Assembly: GCA_023410475.1 (NCBI GenBank)
Contig: JAEYPS010000028.1
Location: forward strand, 1 to 64,000
Direction of reading: 5' to 3'
Source of the DNA: Bacillota bacterium
GTDB lineage: Bacteria > Bacillota > Clostridia > Christensenellales > SZUA-584
Length of the DNA stretch: 64,000 nt
Below the pieces are notes generated by a model. It was not told where the DNA came from and ran no database searches. It saw nothing but the letters and a program-made list of their open reading frames with translations. Numbering within the stretch: the stretch's first letter is position 1; each line of letters opens with the position of its first letter. The translations under genes were made by a program, and so were the position numbers. Of this stretch, positions 17,690 to 26,248 are shown in pieces.

Positions 17690-17721
17690 GAAAAAACCCC
17701 AAAAGAGGCTTCTTTCGGGGT
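17690..17721 (-). terminator. Terminator of the tRNA-Arg gene
   Basis: On the minus strand CCCC-G-AAAG pairs with CTTT-T-GGGG and a run of six U residues follows (AAAAAA at 17690-17695). It lies immediately after the tRNA. Confidence 0.8.
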
Positions 17722-17724
17722 TTC

Positions 17725-17801
17725 TGGCGTTCCCGGCGCGATTCGAACGCGCGGCCTTTCGCTTAGGAGGCGAACGCTCTATCCTGCTGAGCTACGGGAA
17801 C
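17725..17801 (-). tRNA. tRNA-Arg, anticodon CCU
   Basis: A complete cloverleaf is visible on the minus strand: acceptor GTTCCCG with CGGGAAC, D-arm GCTC-AGCAGGATA-GAGC, anticodon stem TTCGC-CTCCTAA-GCGAA with anticodon CCT, T-arm with GTTCGAATC, and an encoded CCA end at 17725-17727. It reads AGG codons, which are frequent in the neighbouring genes. Confidence 0.96.
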
Positions 17802-17867
17802 AAACAGGCATGCATTATATCAACGCATGCCATGATATTTTACAGATAAACTTGTGATATGTCAACC

Positions 17868-19226
17868 TCAGTTTCTTATGCCCTGGAGAGGCGCGGGAAC
17901 GCGCCCGCCGCGGTTTATAAGCCTTTCGCTGCCGCTCCCACCTATATCCATCACAACGGCTTTCCCGAGAAGCCCGCCGTAATCGACGCATTCTCCCACT
18001 TTTGCGCCCGGAATCGGTATTATGCGAACGCCGGTGGTCTTGTTGTTTACAATGCCTATAGCGGCCTCGTCCGCTATTATAGCCGATATAACGCTCGCGG
18101 GAGTGTCGCCGGGTACAGCCACCATATCGAGGCCTACGGAGCACACACATGTCATAGCCTCAAGCTTGTCGAGAGACAGCGCTCCTTTGCGCGCGGCTTC
18201 TATCATGCCTTCGTCTTCGCTGACAGGAATGAACGCGCCCGAAAGCCCGCCTACATGAGATGATGCCATAACGCCGCCTTTTTTGACCGCGTCATTTAAA
18301 AGCGCCAAGGCAGCGGTAGTGCCGTGCATGCCGCAGACGTCAACGCCTATCTCTTCGAGTATGCGTGCTACGCTGTCGCCAATGGCCGGAGTAGGCGCGA
18401 GTGACAAGTCGACGATACCGAATGAGACGCCGAGCCGCTCGGAAGCCTCTTTGGCGACAAGCTGCCCGACGCGCGTCACCGAAAACGCTGTCTTCTTTAT
18501 CGTTTCCGCGACCACGTCAAATTTTTCGCCCCTTACCTTTTCAAGAGCTGCTTTTACAACGCCCGGCCCCGAAACGCCGACGTTTATTGCGCATTCCGGC
18601 TCGCCCGCGCCGCAGAACGCACCCGCCATAAAGGGATTGTCCTCGACTGCGTTTGCGAACACGACGAGCTTGGCGCAGCCTATGCCGCCGCCGTCGCTAG
18701 TCAGCATGGCGGTCTCTTTAATGATTTTGCCCATTTTTTTTACCGCGTCCATGTTTATGCCGCTGCGAGTGCTAGCAACGTTAACAAAGCCGCAGACGCG
18801 CAGAGTTGATGACAGCGCGCTTGCGAGAGAGTTTATAAGCACGGAGTCACCCTTCGTTTCTCCTTTATGCACGAGCGCGCCGAAGCCTCCTATAAAGTTG
18901 ACGCCCGTGTCTGCGGCGGCCTCGTCAAGTGCCTTCGCGAAAACAGTGTAATCGCTCTCCCCGCTGCTTGCCGCTATCTCGGCTATGGGAGTCACGGATA
19001 TACGCTTGTTGACTATGGGGACCCCAAACTCGCGCGCGATGTCGTCGCCGACTTTTACCAAGTCTTTAGCCTTGCCGACGATCTTCTTTTTTATGTTATC
19101 GCAGCACCTCTTCGCGTCGGAAGACACGCAGTCCCTTAGTGAAATGCCCATGGTTATCGTGCGTACGTCAAGATGATGCGTGTCAATCATCTTTATGGTG
19201 CCCAGCACCTCCGATTTGTTTATCAA
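17868..19226 (-). CDS. UPF0210 (DUF711) family protein
   Basis: The 452-aa product matches the UPF0210 family in length and in its blocks: SEVLGTIKMIDTHHLDVRTI at the start, then TMGISLRDC, a central VSGPGVVKAALE, and MASSHVGGLSGAFIPVSEDE. The fold is related to glycyl-radical-like (PFL-type) barrels, but no reaction is established. The start is taken as TTG at 19226: AAAAGGAGC lies 7 bases before it and the protein then aligns with family N-termini, while the longer frame to 19319 adds an unrelated hydrophobic piece. In many Firmicutes an ACT-domain gene is its partner; none is adjacent here. Confidence 0.88.
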   Translation of the reverse strand: MINKSEVLGTIKMIDTHHLDVRTITMGISLRDCVSSDAKRCCDNIKKKIVGKAKDLVKVGDDIAREFGVPIVNKRISVTPIAEIAASSGESDYTVFAKALDEAAADTGVNFIGGFGALVHKGETKGDSVLINSLASALSSTLRVCGFVNVASTRSGINMDAVKKMGKIIKETAMLTSDGGGIGCAKLVVFANAVEDNPFMAGAFCGAGEPECAINVGVSGPGVVKAALEKVRGEKFDVVAETIKKTAFSVTRVGQLVAKEASERLGVSFGIVDLSLAPTPAIGDSVARILEEIGVDVCGMHGTTAALALLNDAVKKGGVMASSHVGGLSGAFIPVSEDEGMIEAARKGALSLDKLEAMTCVCSVGLDMVAVPGDTPASVISAIIADEAAIGIVNNKTTGVRIIPIPGAKVGECVDYGGLLGKAVVMDIGGSGSERLINRGGRVPAPLQGIRN

Positions 19227-19432
19227 CGCAATGCTCCTTTTTAAGTTTACAGCGCAATTATAACGCACAGAGACGATAAGCGCAACGAAGCAACATAGCA
19301 GGTGGTAATTATTACACATTTGTTAATTTTGATACCATTGTATGAATCTACTGTTAAAAAAATCAAATTAATGTTTAAGCGGCATAATAACGACTTATTA
19401 TATATACAGGTAAAGCATGGAGGTGGTCCGGT

Positions 19433-19516
19433 ATGAAAAAGCTGCTCGCCGCAGGAATGATAATGCTGTTTTTAGCGCTGTACTTTATCGTCGGAACCGG
19501 TTACGCCGGAGTCTGA
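19433..19516 (+). CDS. 27-residue hydrophobic small protein
   Basis: A short frame beginning at ATG 19433 follows a strong GGAGGTGG ribosome site (19419-19426) and encodes MKKLLAAGMIMLFLALYFIV plus GTGYAGV. It has a positive start and a single hydrophobic span, like a tiny membrane protein or a bare signal peptide. A -10-like TATTATATA lies about 30 bases upstream of the ribosome site, and a terminator follows at 19576-19603. The gene-like frame of signals supports real expression. It belongs to no family I recognise. Confidence 0.6.
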   Translation: MKKLLAAGMIMLFLALYFIVGTGYAGV

Positions 19517-19575
19517 TATAATAATGCCATGTTCCGGCATTGCCGGAGGGTAGAAATATTTCTCATAATGAAAAG

Positions 19576-19603
19576 GAGCTGTCATAGGGCAGCTCTGTTT
19601 TTT
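19576..19603 (+). terminator. Terminator after the 27-residue small gene
   Basis: GAGCTG (19576-19581) pairs with CAGCTC (19590-19595) and is followed by TGTTTTTT. Confidence 0.7.
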
Positions 19604-19714
19604 ATAAGGGGTAAAGCGTATTCTTTTTAGGCGGCCCGAAGGCCCATTAAGGTAAATAACACAGCGCCCTTTCGGGCATTTATATGGGCTTAAACGCCCA
19701 AAGCTTTATGGTTA

Positions 19715-19915
19715 TTACTTTTCTCTGTCTCTGCCCCTGATCCTGGAGAACAGCATTATACTCCATAATCCCGCAAGGCCGACGATCGCATAGATGATCC
19801 TTGAAACAACGGAACCGGCTCCGAATATCGCATCAACAAGATTCCAGTTAAAAAACCCGACCAAGCCCCAGTTGATTGCGCCTATAATAACGAGTATCCA
19901 TGCCAGTATATTCAA
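19715..19915 (-). CDS. DUF378 family membrane protein
   Basis: This 66-aa product has two hydrophobic spans and the DUF378 hallmark VIIGAINWGLVGFFNWNLV followed by the second span IIYAIVGLAGLWSIML. The start is taken as TTG at 19915, 9 bases after AAAGGAG; an earlier TTG at 19924 would touch the ribosome site. DUF378 proteins are small inner-membrane proteins of unknown role. Downstream, 19621-19710 holds several GGGC/GCCC inverted repeats (on the minus strand GGGCGTTTAAGCCC and GCCCGAAAGGGC) that could end the transcript but lack a clear U-run. Confidence 0.85.
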   Translation of the reverse strand: MNILAWILVIIGAINWGLVGFFNWNLVDAIFGAGSVVSRIIYAIVGLAGLWSIMLFSRIRGRDREK

Positions 19916-19970
19916 AAAAATCAACTCCTTTCGCAGTTATTATCCGCAAAACGCGAAAGAGTTATTACGT

Positions 19971-20222
19971 TTATAATTTTTTCTTCATGACAATTTTTTC
20001 AATCTCAAACGTATCGAAAGAGACGTTTTCAACGAAATCGTCGGCGTAAAAAACAGTTCTGTTAAACTGGCGAATCTCGTTTGCATGTTTCTCGAGTATC
20101 AAAGGCTTTGACAAGTCGAGGCAGCCGCAGATAGACGATACTGCGCTTTCAAAGTCGCCGCCCTGTGCTGTAATGTCCTTTATTATCTTATCTTCGATTT
20201 TCAGTTTTCCCCAGAATCTCAT
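19971..20222 (-). CDS. Small conserved-looking protein coupled to PepV
   Basis: The 83-aa product is mixed in charge, with no signal peptide or membrane span. Its start overlaps the pepV stop by 4 nt (ATGA on the minus strand), so it is translated with the dipeptidase. It opens MRFWGKLKIEDKIIKDITAQ and contains SSICGCLDLSKPLILEKHAN, a pattern suggesting a compact alpha-beta fold. I do not recognise a named family. Confidence 0.7.
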   Translation of the reverse strand: MRFWGKLKIEDKIIKDITAQGGDFESAVSSICGCLDLSKPLILEKHANEIRQFNRTVFYADDFVENVSFDTFEIEKIVMKKKL

Positions 20223-21604
20223 AGCTGGCAGAGTTTTATTATAGCGTTCGCGATGATCTGGGCGTTTTTCATCAGAGTTTCAATTTCAATATACTCGTCA
20301 GGGCCGTGCTCAACGTTTGGCATTCCCGGGAATAGCGGACCGAACGTGACCGCGTTTTCAAATGCGCGCGCGTAAGTCGCTCCGCCTATGGAAATGCAGT
20401 ACGCTTCCTCGCCCGTTATCTCAGTGTAAGCCTCCTTGAGTGTTTTTACGAGCGGGCTGTCTTCGGGAACGTGGTGCGTGGGCAGTGCGTGAATATGCCT
20501 TATCGTAAAGAAGCCAAAATGCTTTGCCAGCATATCGTCCACCCACTGAAGCGTGTAGCTGACCGGATATCTTATGTCCATTTTCGCGTGGAACACGCCG
20601 TCCTTTATCGACACATAGCCGGTGCTGAACGTGAGCTCGCCCGAATGGTCGGACACATCCATGCCAAGCCCTTCTCCGAAATAGTTTACACCGAGCTTTT
20701 CTGCAAGCGAATAGACGGCTTTTTCGGCCTGGCCCGCCGCGAGAGGCAGCGTGCCAAGATAGGTTATAAGCGACATGGCGGCGTTTATGCCCATCCATGG
20801 CTTTGAGCCGTGGGCGCTCGTGCCCAAGGCGCTTATACGAACGTTTCCGCCGGACATATCCTCGCATGTAAAGACGCCGCCCACGGGGCATTTATAGTTA
20901 TTGACACTCTTGCTGATGAGTTCAAAAGGCGCGGAAATAACGCACTCAGCCTTGTTGGGCACGACATTGGGGGCAGTCCCCGAAGCAAAGCTTATAACCT
21001 TTATGCCCTCGCCTTCGGTGCGGCCGCATTCTTTGATGAGCTCGAAATGCAGCGCGCCCTTCTCCGTGTTGATTATTGGATATTCGCCGTCGGGAGAGAA
21101 CGCTATGTCGGGAGTCCGGCCGCCGTGAGATTTATAGAAATCCATGTCCTGCCATGTGGTTTCCTCGTCTGTGCCGAACAGCAGCCTTACGGTCTTGTTA
21201 AGCTGTACGCAGTTGTCCTTTATGGCTTTCAGAGCGTATAGCGCGGCGACGGCAGGGCCTTTGTTGTCTATTGCGCCGCGGCCATATATGCGGCCGTCTT
21301 TCTCTATGCCCTCAAACGCGTCCATCGTCCATCCGTCGCCTTTCGGGACTACGTCGACATGCATCAGTATACCCAGCATCTCGTCTCCGAAGCCGTAATC
21401 TACATATGCCATCTGCCCGAACATGTTGACGCAGTCAAGGTCCATCCTCTCGGCCGTGCTCTGCACGAACATAAGCGCGTCGAAAATCCCCTTGCCGTAG
21501 GGCATGTTAGGCTGGCCTTCGCTCCTGACGCTTTCTATTTTGATGAAATTCTTTAGTGTATGTATTATGTCGCTTCTGTACGGTTCAAGTGAAAAATCAA
21601 GCAT
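20219..21604 (-). CDS. pepV: M20 family dipeptidase, PepV type
   Basis: The 461-aa metallopeptidase cleaves dipeptides in the cytoplasm using two zinc ions. Metal-binding blocks are LMHVDVVPKGDGW (first His and the following Asp), GRGAIDNKGPAVA (bridging Asp) and FGTDEETTWQDM (Glu pair). The later block DIAFSPDGEYPIINTEKG and the closing GGATYARAF are typical of PepV. Length agrees with the family (about 460-470). It lies between uppP upstream and a coupled small gene downstream. PepV also trims peptides from cell-wall turnover in some species. Confidence 0.92.
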   Translation of the reverse strand: MLDFSLEPYRSDIIHTLKNFIKIESVRSEGQPNMPYGKGIFDALMFVQSTAERMDLDCVNMFGQMAYVDYGFGDEMLGILMHVDVVPKGDGWTMDAFEGIEKDGRIYGRGAIDNKGPAVAALYALKAIKDNCVQLNKTVRLLFGTDEETTWQDMDFYKSHGGRTPDIAFSPDGEYPIINTEKGALHFELIKECGRTEGEGIKVISFASGTAPNVVPNKAECVISAPFELISKSVNNYKCPVGGVFTCEDMSGGNVRISALGTSAHGSKPWMGINAAMSLITYLGTLPLAAGQAEKAVYSLAEKLGVNYFGEGLGMDVSDHSGELTFSTGYVSIKDGVFHAKMDIRYPVSYTLQWVDDMLAKHFGFFTIRHIHALPTHHVPEDSPLVKTLKEAYTEITGEEAYCISIGGATYARAFENAVTFGPLFPGMPNVEHGPDEYIEIETLMKNAQIIANAIIKLCQL

Positions 21605-21675
21605 AGCGATACTCCTGTATGTATACTGAAGGCTTATGAGCCTTCAAATCGTTATATATATACTATCGGGGTTTT

Positions 21676-22479
21676 TTATCCCCAGTTTATAATTCCCAGA
21701 GCATATTGGTCGAGCAGCACAAAGACGCCAAGAACGGCTACATATACCGCAAACCCGTAAAGCCTCTTGCGCTGTATCAGCGCCAGCATAAACTTGACGG
21801 CTATATAGCCCGCTATCGCCGCGCAGACGGCGCCCACTATCGCCGGCGCCCATTGTATCTGCATGTCTGATTTAAGAGCGTTATAACCGTGCAGCAGGTT
21901 TGCTCCCAATATCGCGGGCACAGACATCAGAAACGAAAATTTCGCCGCTTTCTCCCTGTCAATGCCAAGCGCGATGCCGCCCGAGATAGTCGAGCCCGAT
22001 CTCGATACTCCGGGCAGTATGCCTACTACCTGCATCACGCCCATCGTGAGCGCCCCGCCCGACTTGAGCTCTCTCTTGCGCGAAGCCCTTTTGGCGATGA
22101 CTTCGGAAAGCGACAGTATTACCGCCGTAAGCAAAAACGCGTATCCAAGGTACGCCCCGCCGAACGCCTCGTCAATAAAATCCTTGAACAGCAGTGAAAA
22201 TATAACGGCGGGTATCGTAGCGATAACAAGATACCAAAGCGTGCGGAACGGTTTTTTAAACAGGTCTATTATCTCTTTGCGCATCACTGCCACCACCGCG
22301 ACGAGCGTTCCAAGGTGGAGCATAGTGTCGAAAAACATAAGCCAGGGGTCTGTAGCGCCCTCGAGGCCGGGAAAGCCGAATATTTTCTGAAGCAGCACGA
22401 GATGGCCCGTGCTGGATACGGGCAGAAACTCGGTGAGCCCCTGAACGATGCCCAGCACTATTGATTCTAATATGCTCAT
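21676..22479 (-). CDS. uppP: Undecaprenyl-diphosphatase
   Basis: A 267-aa membrane enzyme (about eight spans) that removes a phosphate from undecaprenyl diphosphate so that the lipid carrier can be reused for wall synthesis; it is also linked to bacitracin resistance. The two catalytic motifs are present: QGLTEFLPVSSTGH (residues 13-26) and PGVSRSGSTI near residue 153. The gene is read leftward, with pepV next. RBS AAAGGAAAC precedes the ATG. Confidence 0.95.
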   Translation of the reverse strand: MSILESIVLGIVQGLTEFLPVSSTGHLVLLQKIFGFPGLEGATDPWLMFFDTMLHLGTLVAVVAVMRKEIIDLFKKPFRTLWYLVIATIPAVIFSLLFKDFIDEAFGGAYLGYAFLLTAVILSLSEVIAKRASRKRELKSGGALTMGVMQVVGILPGVSRSGSTISGGIALGIDREKAAKFSFLMSVPAILGANLLHGYNALKSDMQIQWAPAIVGAVCAAIAGYIAVKFMLALIQRKRLYGFAVYVAVLGVFVLLDQYALGIINWG

Positions 22480-22665
22480 AACCGTTTCCTTTCATACTCA
22501 GCGCCAGTTTTGCGTTACCGCGGCGTTCCAAAGAATTATGGGTGAACCGGCGCAGCTATGTTATTATATCAGTTAACATATGATTTGCAAATACGCGATA
22601 TGCGAAAGATAAAGGTTATATTGGCGAAATACGCTGATAAGCGTGTCAGTGGAAAAAGCTTTGTG

Positions 22666-22694
22666 TTGACTGAAAAACGCGCGGAGTATACAAT
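22666..22694 (+). promoter_or_regulatory. Promoter of ilvE
   Basis: TTGACT (22666-22671), a 17-nt spacer and TACAAT (22689-22694) lie 46 bases before the start codon. Confidence 0.7.
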
Positions 22695-22740
22695 TATTTT
22701 ATAGTAATAAAGTTTTCATTTTTTGAGCAGGAGGAGCGGC

Positions 22741-23802
22741 ATGAACCTGGAGATAATAAAGGCAAAAAATCTAAAGTCAAAGCCCAAAGACGACGAGCTT
22801 GTTTTCGGCAGGACGTTTACCGACCATATGTTTACGATGCAGTATAAAACGGGCAAAGGGTGGCATGACGCAAAGATACGCCCCTTCCAGAACTTTTCAC
22901 TGTCGCCCGCGTGCAGCGTATTGCACTACAGCCAGACGATATTCGACGGGCTTAAAGCATATCACTCAGGCGGTGGCGTAAACCTCTTTCGCCCTTGGGA
23001 CAACATCACTCGCATAAACGTATCATCGAAGAGGATGTGCATACCCGAGATAGACGAGAAGTTCGCCCTTGAGGCGCTGATTGAGCTCGTCAAGACCGAC
23101 AGGGAGTGGGTGCCAAAGTCTGACGGTACGTCTCTTTATATACGCCCGACGGTTATGGCAACCGATCCGTTCCTCGGAGTAAAGTCGGGAGACGAATATC
23201 TGTACTTTATAATACTCTCTCCCGTTGGCGCTTACTATAAGTCGGGGCTCGCGCCTATAAAGATATACGTCGAGGACGAGTACGTGCGAGCCGTTGTCGG
23301 AGGCACGGGGTTCGCGAAGACGGGCGGAAACTACGCGGCCAGCCTTCTCGCGGCGCAGATAGCGCACGACAAGGGGTATGACCAGGTGCTGTGGCTCGAC
23401 GGCGTTGAGCGCAAATATGTCGAGGAAGTAGGTTCGATGAACATATTCTTCAAGATAAGGGGCGAGCTTTTCACGGCGCCGCTTTCGGGAAGCATACTGC
23501 CCGGCATAACGAGGGACTCGGTAATAAAGCTCGCGAGAGACGTGCTAGGCGTTAACGTGCGAGAAGAGAAGCTTTCGATATCCGACTTGTTTGAGGAGGC
23601 AAAAACGGGCGGGCTCGAGGAAGTGTTCGGAACGGGAACGGCGGCCGTCGTAAGCCCGGTGGGCACGATGACATGGGAAGAAAAGACTATTACCGTCGCG
23701 GACGGCGGCATGGGGCCGCTGACGTCGAAGCTTTACGACAAACTGACGGGCATACAGTACGGCAGAGAGAAGGACGAGTTCGGCTGGACGATAACGATAT
23801 AG
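22741..23802 (+). CDS. ilvE: Branched-chain amino acid aminotransferase, class IV fold
   Basis: A 353-aa PLP enzyme that transfers the amino group between glutamate and leucine, isoleucine or valine. Length and motifs fit the mitochondrial/type II BCAT group: YIRPTVMATDPFLGV, the PLP-lysine region GGTGFAKTGGNYAAS, the KYVEEVGSMNIFF block, and GTAAVVSPVG near the end. The start at 22741 follows AGGAGGAG; the frame 18 bases further upstream lacks support. It is a single gene with its own promoter and terminator. Confidence 0.94.
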   Translation: MNLEIIKAKNLKSKPKDDELVFGRTFTDHMFTMQYKTGKGWHDAKIRPFQNFSLSPACSVLHYSQTIFDGLKAYHSGGGVNLFRPWDNITRINVSSKRMCIPEIDEKFALEALIELVKTDREWVPKSDGTSLYIRPTVMATDPFLGVKSGDEYLYFIILSPVGAYYKSGLAPIKIYVEDEYVRAVVGGTGFAKTGGNYAASLLAAQIAHDKGYDQVLWLDGVERKYVEEVGSMNIFFKIRGELFTAPLSGSILPGITRDSVIKLARDVLGVNVREEKLSISDLFEEAKTGGLEEVFGTGTAAVVSPVGTMTWEEKTITVADGGMGPLTSKLYDKLTGIQYGREKDEFGWTITI

Positions 23803-23814
23803 GGAACAAACAAG

Positions 23815-23841
23815 AGAGCTGCGGCATGGCGGCTCTTTTTT
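23815..23841 (+). terminator. Terminator of ilvE
   Basis: An 8-bp stem (23815-23822 with 23829-23836) is followed by U residues through 23841. Confidence 0.85.
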
Positions 23842-23864
23842 ACTATAAAGCTTATTGGAGAGGT

Positions 23865-24173
23865 GTTTTTCATGATATCAAGCCCGTACGTGACGGCGGC
23901 TTTGGCCAGCACGAACCGGATGAATATCTTTAGTGCCACCTCCGGTCGCTTGATTTCTGCAAAGCTGCCGCACGTCCTTATGACGCCGGCCACAAAGAAC
24001 AGCACTAAGAGAGCCAACCCTATAGCCTTCAGCGCGTCGCTGATCGTTAGGATGACGTTCCAGATCTCACCGCCCTTAAAGCTCTCGGGGGATTGCGTAA
24101 TGATCTGCCATATTTCAGACAGCTTTTGATTCCATGTATCAAGTGCATTATTCAGATTGTCGATAATGCCCAT
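23865..24173 (-). pseudogene. Truncated VirB6/TrbL-like conjugation protein
   Basis: The minus-strand frame keeps an AAAGGAG ribosome site, an ATG at 24173 and about 100 codons of a conjugative-element membrane protein. Blocks such as TQSPESFKGGEIWNVI, AIGLALLVLFFVAGVIRTCG and SFAEIKRPEVALKIFIRFVL, then AKAAVTYG, match the N-terminal half of VirB6/TrbL-like proteins from clostridial integrative conjugative elements, which are usually near 290 residues. After GLDIMKN the similarity stops and the frame simply runs on antisense to the end of ilvE. No other conjugation gene is nearby, so this is a remnant of a lost or rearranged element. Confidence 0.72.
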
Positions 24174-24196
24174 GGCTTGACTCCTTTCTATTTCAG

Positions 24197-24227
24197 AAAA
24201 AAAGCCTTCCGCATCAACGAAAGGCTT
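24197..24227 (-). terminator. Terminator of the beta-propeller-like lipoprotein gene
   Basis: On the minus strand a 10-bp stem (24218-24227 with 24202-24211) is followed by a U-run. It lies just after the lipoprotein gene and just before the VirB6 relic. Confidence 0.8.
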
Positions 24228-24270
24228 AATCGATATTATGTAATTTTTATTTGTTACGTCTTAAATTAGC

Positions 24271-25593
24271 TCAATTATTAACAACCAACATGTCCCGTAT
24301 AACACTATCTATGGTTGCGTATTCTTTAAATTCTCCATCTTCAGAATCAAAGTAAAATATCATGTTATCTTTATAAGTGAACAATATCTGGCCGTTTGTA
24401 AAAAGCTCTCCGGGACATTCGCAAATACTATCGATAAAAGTATTGGGATCATCGTTAGGTGAGGCGTTTGTCAGCTTTTGCAAATCGATCCTTGACAAAC
24501 GTTGAGGACCAGCTTGTGAAAGATAACTACAGTATTTATAATTACCTATCACCACTCCTTCTCTAAATTGACTCCGAATATTATTTTCAATAATAGTTGC
24601 TTGCTTTGTTGTTTCGTCATAGATCGCTGCATAATATTCAGAAGAACTGCCGTCTGAATATTTTGCGTAAGCAACAATTTTTCCGTTGAACTCATCAAAA
24701 CTATATACGAAATCGAAAACCGAAAGACCGATGACATCAGGAAACTCAAACAGAACTCCAGTCTTCCCTGATTTAGTATTATAATATGCAACTTCTAGCT
24801 TAGAACCACCAATGATTAAGTCGTTTATCACCTGATCACAGACGCCTACAAGAAAGATGCCCGCCGCCCTATCTTTGGTACTAACGCGGTTCCCTAGCTT
24901 TATCTTATTATTTCTATTATAATCAATAGAACTATTACCTTCTTTTAAATCCTTAATTGAATATGAAATAATACAATCCTGGTATAAGCGAAAAATAGTA
25001 TTGTTATAAATAATTATTTTTCTCTCTGTGTTTGAAGCGTAAGTTGAAGAAGTAGCTGATACGTCATAGCATTGAACATCATCTCCAAGTTTTAACAACT
25101 TCTCATTACCACAGAAGTTTTCATTAAGCATGCGGTCTTCGGCGTCGGTCGCAAAAAAATCGTCGGATAAATATATCTTCTTATAAGCTAGTTCTGGATT
25201 TTTATTGTCAGGTATTCTATATCTACGGAGTTGTGAGCCGCTTAAGTAATAGATATACCCATTTGAATAACCAACGAAACGGGCATCATTAGTAGTTAGT
25301 ATATCAAGATTGCCTGAATCGTTATATAAGACATACATACTATCACCAGCATCAGCAATTATTGTAACGTTCGATGGTTGAGCTGGTCCGTTTTCTATGG
25401 CAGGAGTTGGTTGTAATGTAGGAGACATATCTGGCTGCAAGGTGTCTTCTGCACTAAACATGGCAGATTCTAATGGAACTACTGGTATTTCTGTGCTGGG
25501 CATTACCGGAACTGACGCTGGACTTGAGCAAGCAGTCATGACAGAAGCTATCAAAAATATGACCACAATGAATTTTAATTCTCTATATTTCAT
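24271..25593 (-). CDS. AT-rich surface lipoprotein, possible beta-propeller
   Basis: The 440-aa product has a lipoprotein signal with lipobox MTAC (Cys22) and then a Pro/Ser/Thr-rich linker to about residue 75. The rest contains recurring short strands such as SGNLDILTTNDARFVGYSNG, YIYYLSGSQLRRYRIPD and KIVAYAKYSDGSS, which resemble DUF5050-like propeller repeats found in clostridial surface proteins; this is a structural impression only. Base composition is clearly more AT-rich than uppP or ilvE, and a conjugation relic lies next to it, so acquisition by transfer is plausible. The 25594-25862 gap is AT-rich and shows no gene. Confidence 0.75.
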   Translation of the reverse strand: MKYRELKFIVVIFLIASVMTACSSPASVPVMPSTEIPVVPLESAMFSAEDTLQPDMSPTLQPTPAIENGPAQPSNVTIIADAGDSMYVLYNDSGNLDILTTNDARFVGYSNGYIYYLSGSQLRRYRIPDNKNPELAYKKIYLSDDFFATDAEDRMLNENFCGNEKLLKLGDDVQCYDVSATSSTYASNTERKIIIYNNTIFRLYQDCIISYSIKDLKEGNSSIDYNRNNKIKLGNRVSTKDRAAGIFLVGVCDQVINDLIIGGSKLEVAYYNTKSGKTGVLFEFPDVIGLSVFDFVYSFDEFNGKIVAYAKYSDGSSSEYYAAIYDETTKQATIIENNIRSQFREGVVIGNYKYCSYLSQAGPQRLSRIDLQKLTNASPNDDPNTFIDSICECPGELFTNGQILFTYKDNMIFYFDSEDGEFKEYATIDSVIRDMLVVNN

Positions 25594-25862
25594 TTTTTCT
25601 CCTTTTACTTACAATCAGAGTTGATAGTATGTATAGTTTAATACTTATATTTTATATCAAATATTATCAAAATTATCAAGTTTATATAAATGCCACAAAT
25701 ATATATTATACGTGAAGCATATTGATCCAAAATATATCAATTAATACAAATATATAGCACGATAACAAAGCACTCTTTGTGTCTGCTTTGAAGTGGGAAA
25801 TAAAATTTGATAATAGGAAAGTTGTATTGCTTCCTCTTTTGTTAATATATTAATAATAATTT

Positions 25863-26174
25863 TTATTTATTGTTTATACTTTCCACCTTGAATATCACCG
25901 GCCTTATGCCGTCTGTGCAGCACAGTATCTGCATGCCGTCTTTGTTGTACCACGGTTTGTACGAAGCGCCGTTTGAGACCGCGCTGACGCCGCCGTATAC
26001 GTCTATCCACGCCCAAGGGCAAAATCCTTCGGGCATTACTGCCCCGCCCTCATATATGAACATCCGGCCTTCCTCCATCAGCGGGCAGGGGCCTGCGGAC
26101 CTGCCGTCCGTCAGATGTTTTTCCGCGAGATCTTCATAGAAATGCTTTTTTATTACCGTTATCTTTACTTTCAT
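25863..26174 (-). CDS. TIGR04076 family protein
   Basis: The 103-aa product matches the TIGR04076 family of small cytoplasmic proteins: KVKITVIKKHFYEDLAEKHL at the start, CPLMEEGRMFIYEGGAVMPE and the hallmark GFCPWAWIDVYGGV, then DGIRPVIFKVE at the end. Three conserved cysteines (C in GPCPL, GFCPW and ILCCTD) could bind metal or act in redox. The start at 26174 follows GGGGGGCAGC; the longer frame is not supported. The function of the family is unknown. Confidence 0.8.
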   Translation of the reverse strand: MKVKITVIKKHFYEDLAEKHLTDGRSAGPCPLMEEGRMFIYEGGAVMPEGFCPWAWIDVYGGVSAVSNGASYKPWYNKDGMQILCCTDGIRPVIFKVESINNK

Positions 26175-26248
26175 CTTATGCTGCCCCCCACGATATGCGA
26201 ACATATGTTCACTATATGCGCTTTGGGACTATATGTCAAGAAGCGGAA

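Noticed and set aside
21644..21853. Short minus-strand frame at the end of uppP
   Set aside because: Out-of-frame shadow of uppP without a ribosome site.
23733..23864. C-terminal part of the VirB6-like frame
   Set aside because: It is antisense to the 3' end and terminator of ilvE and no longer resembles the conjugation protein.
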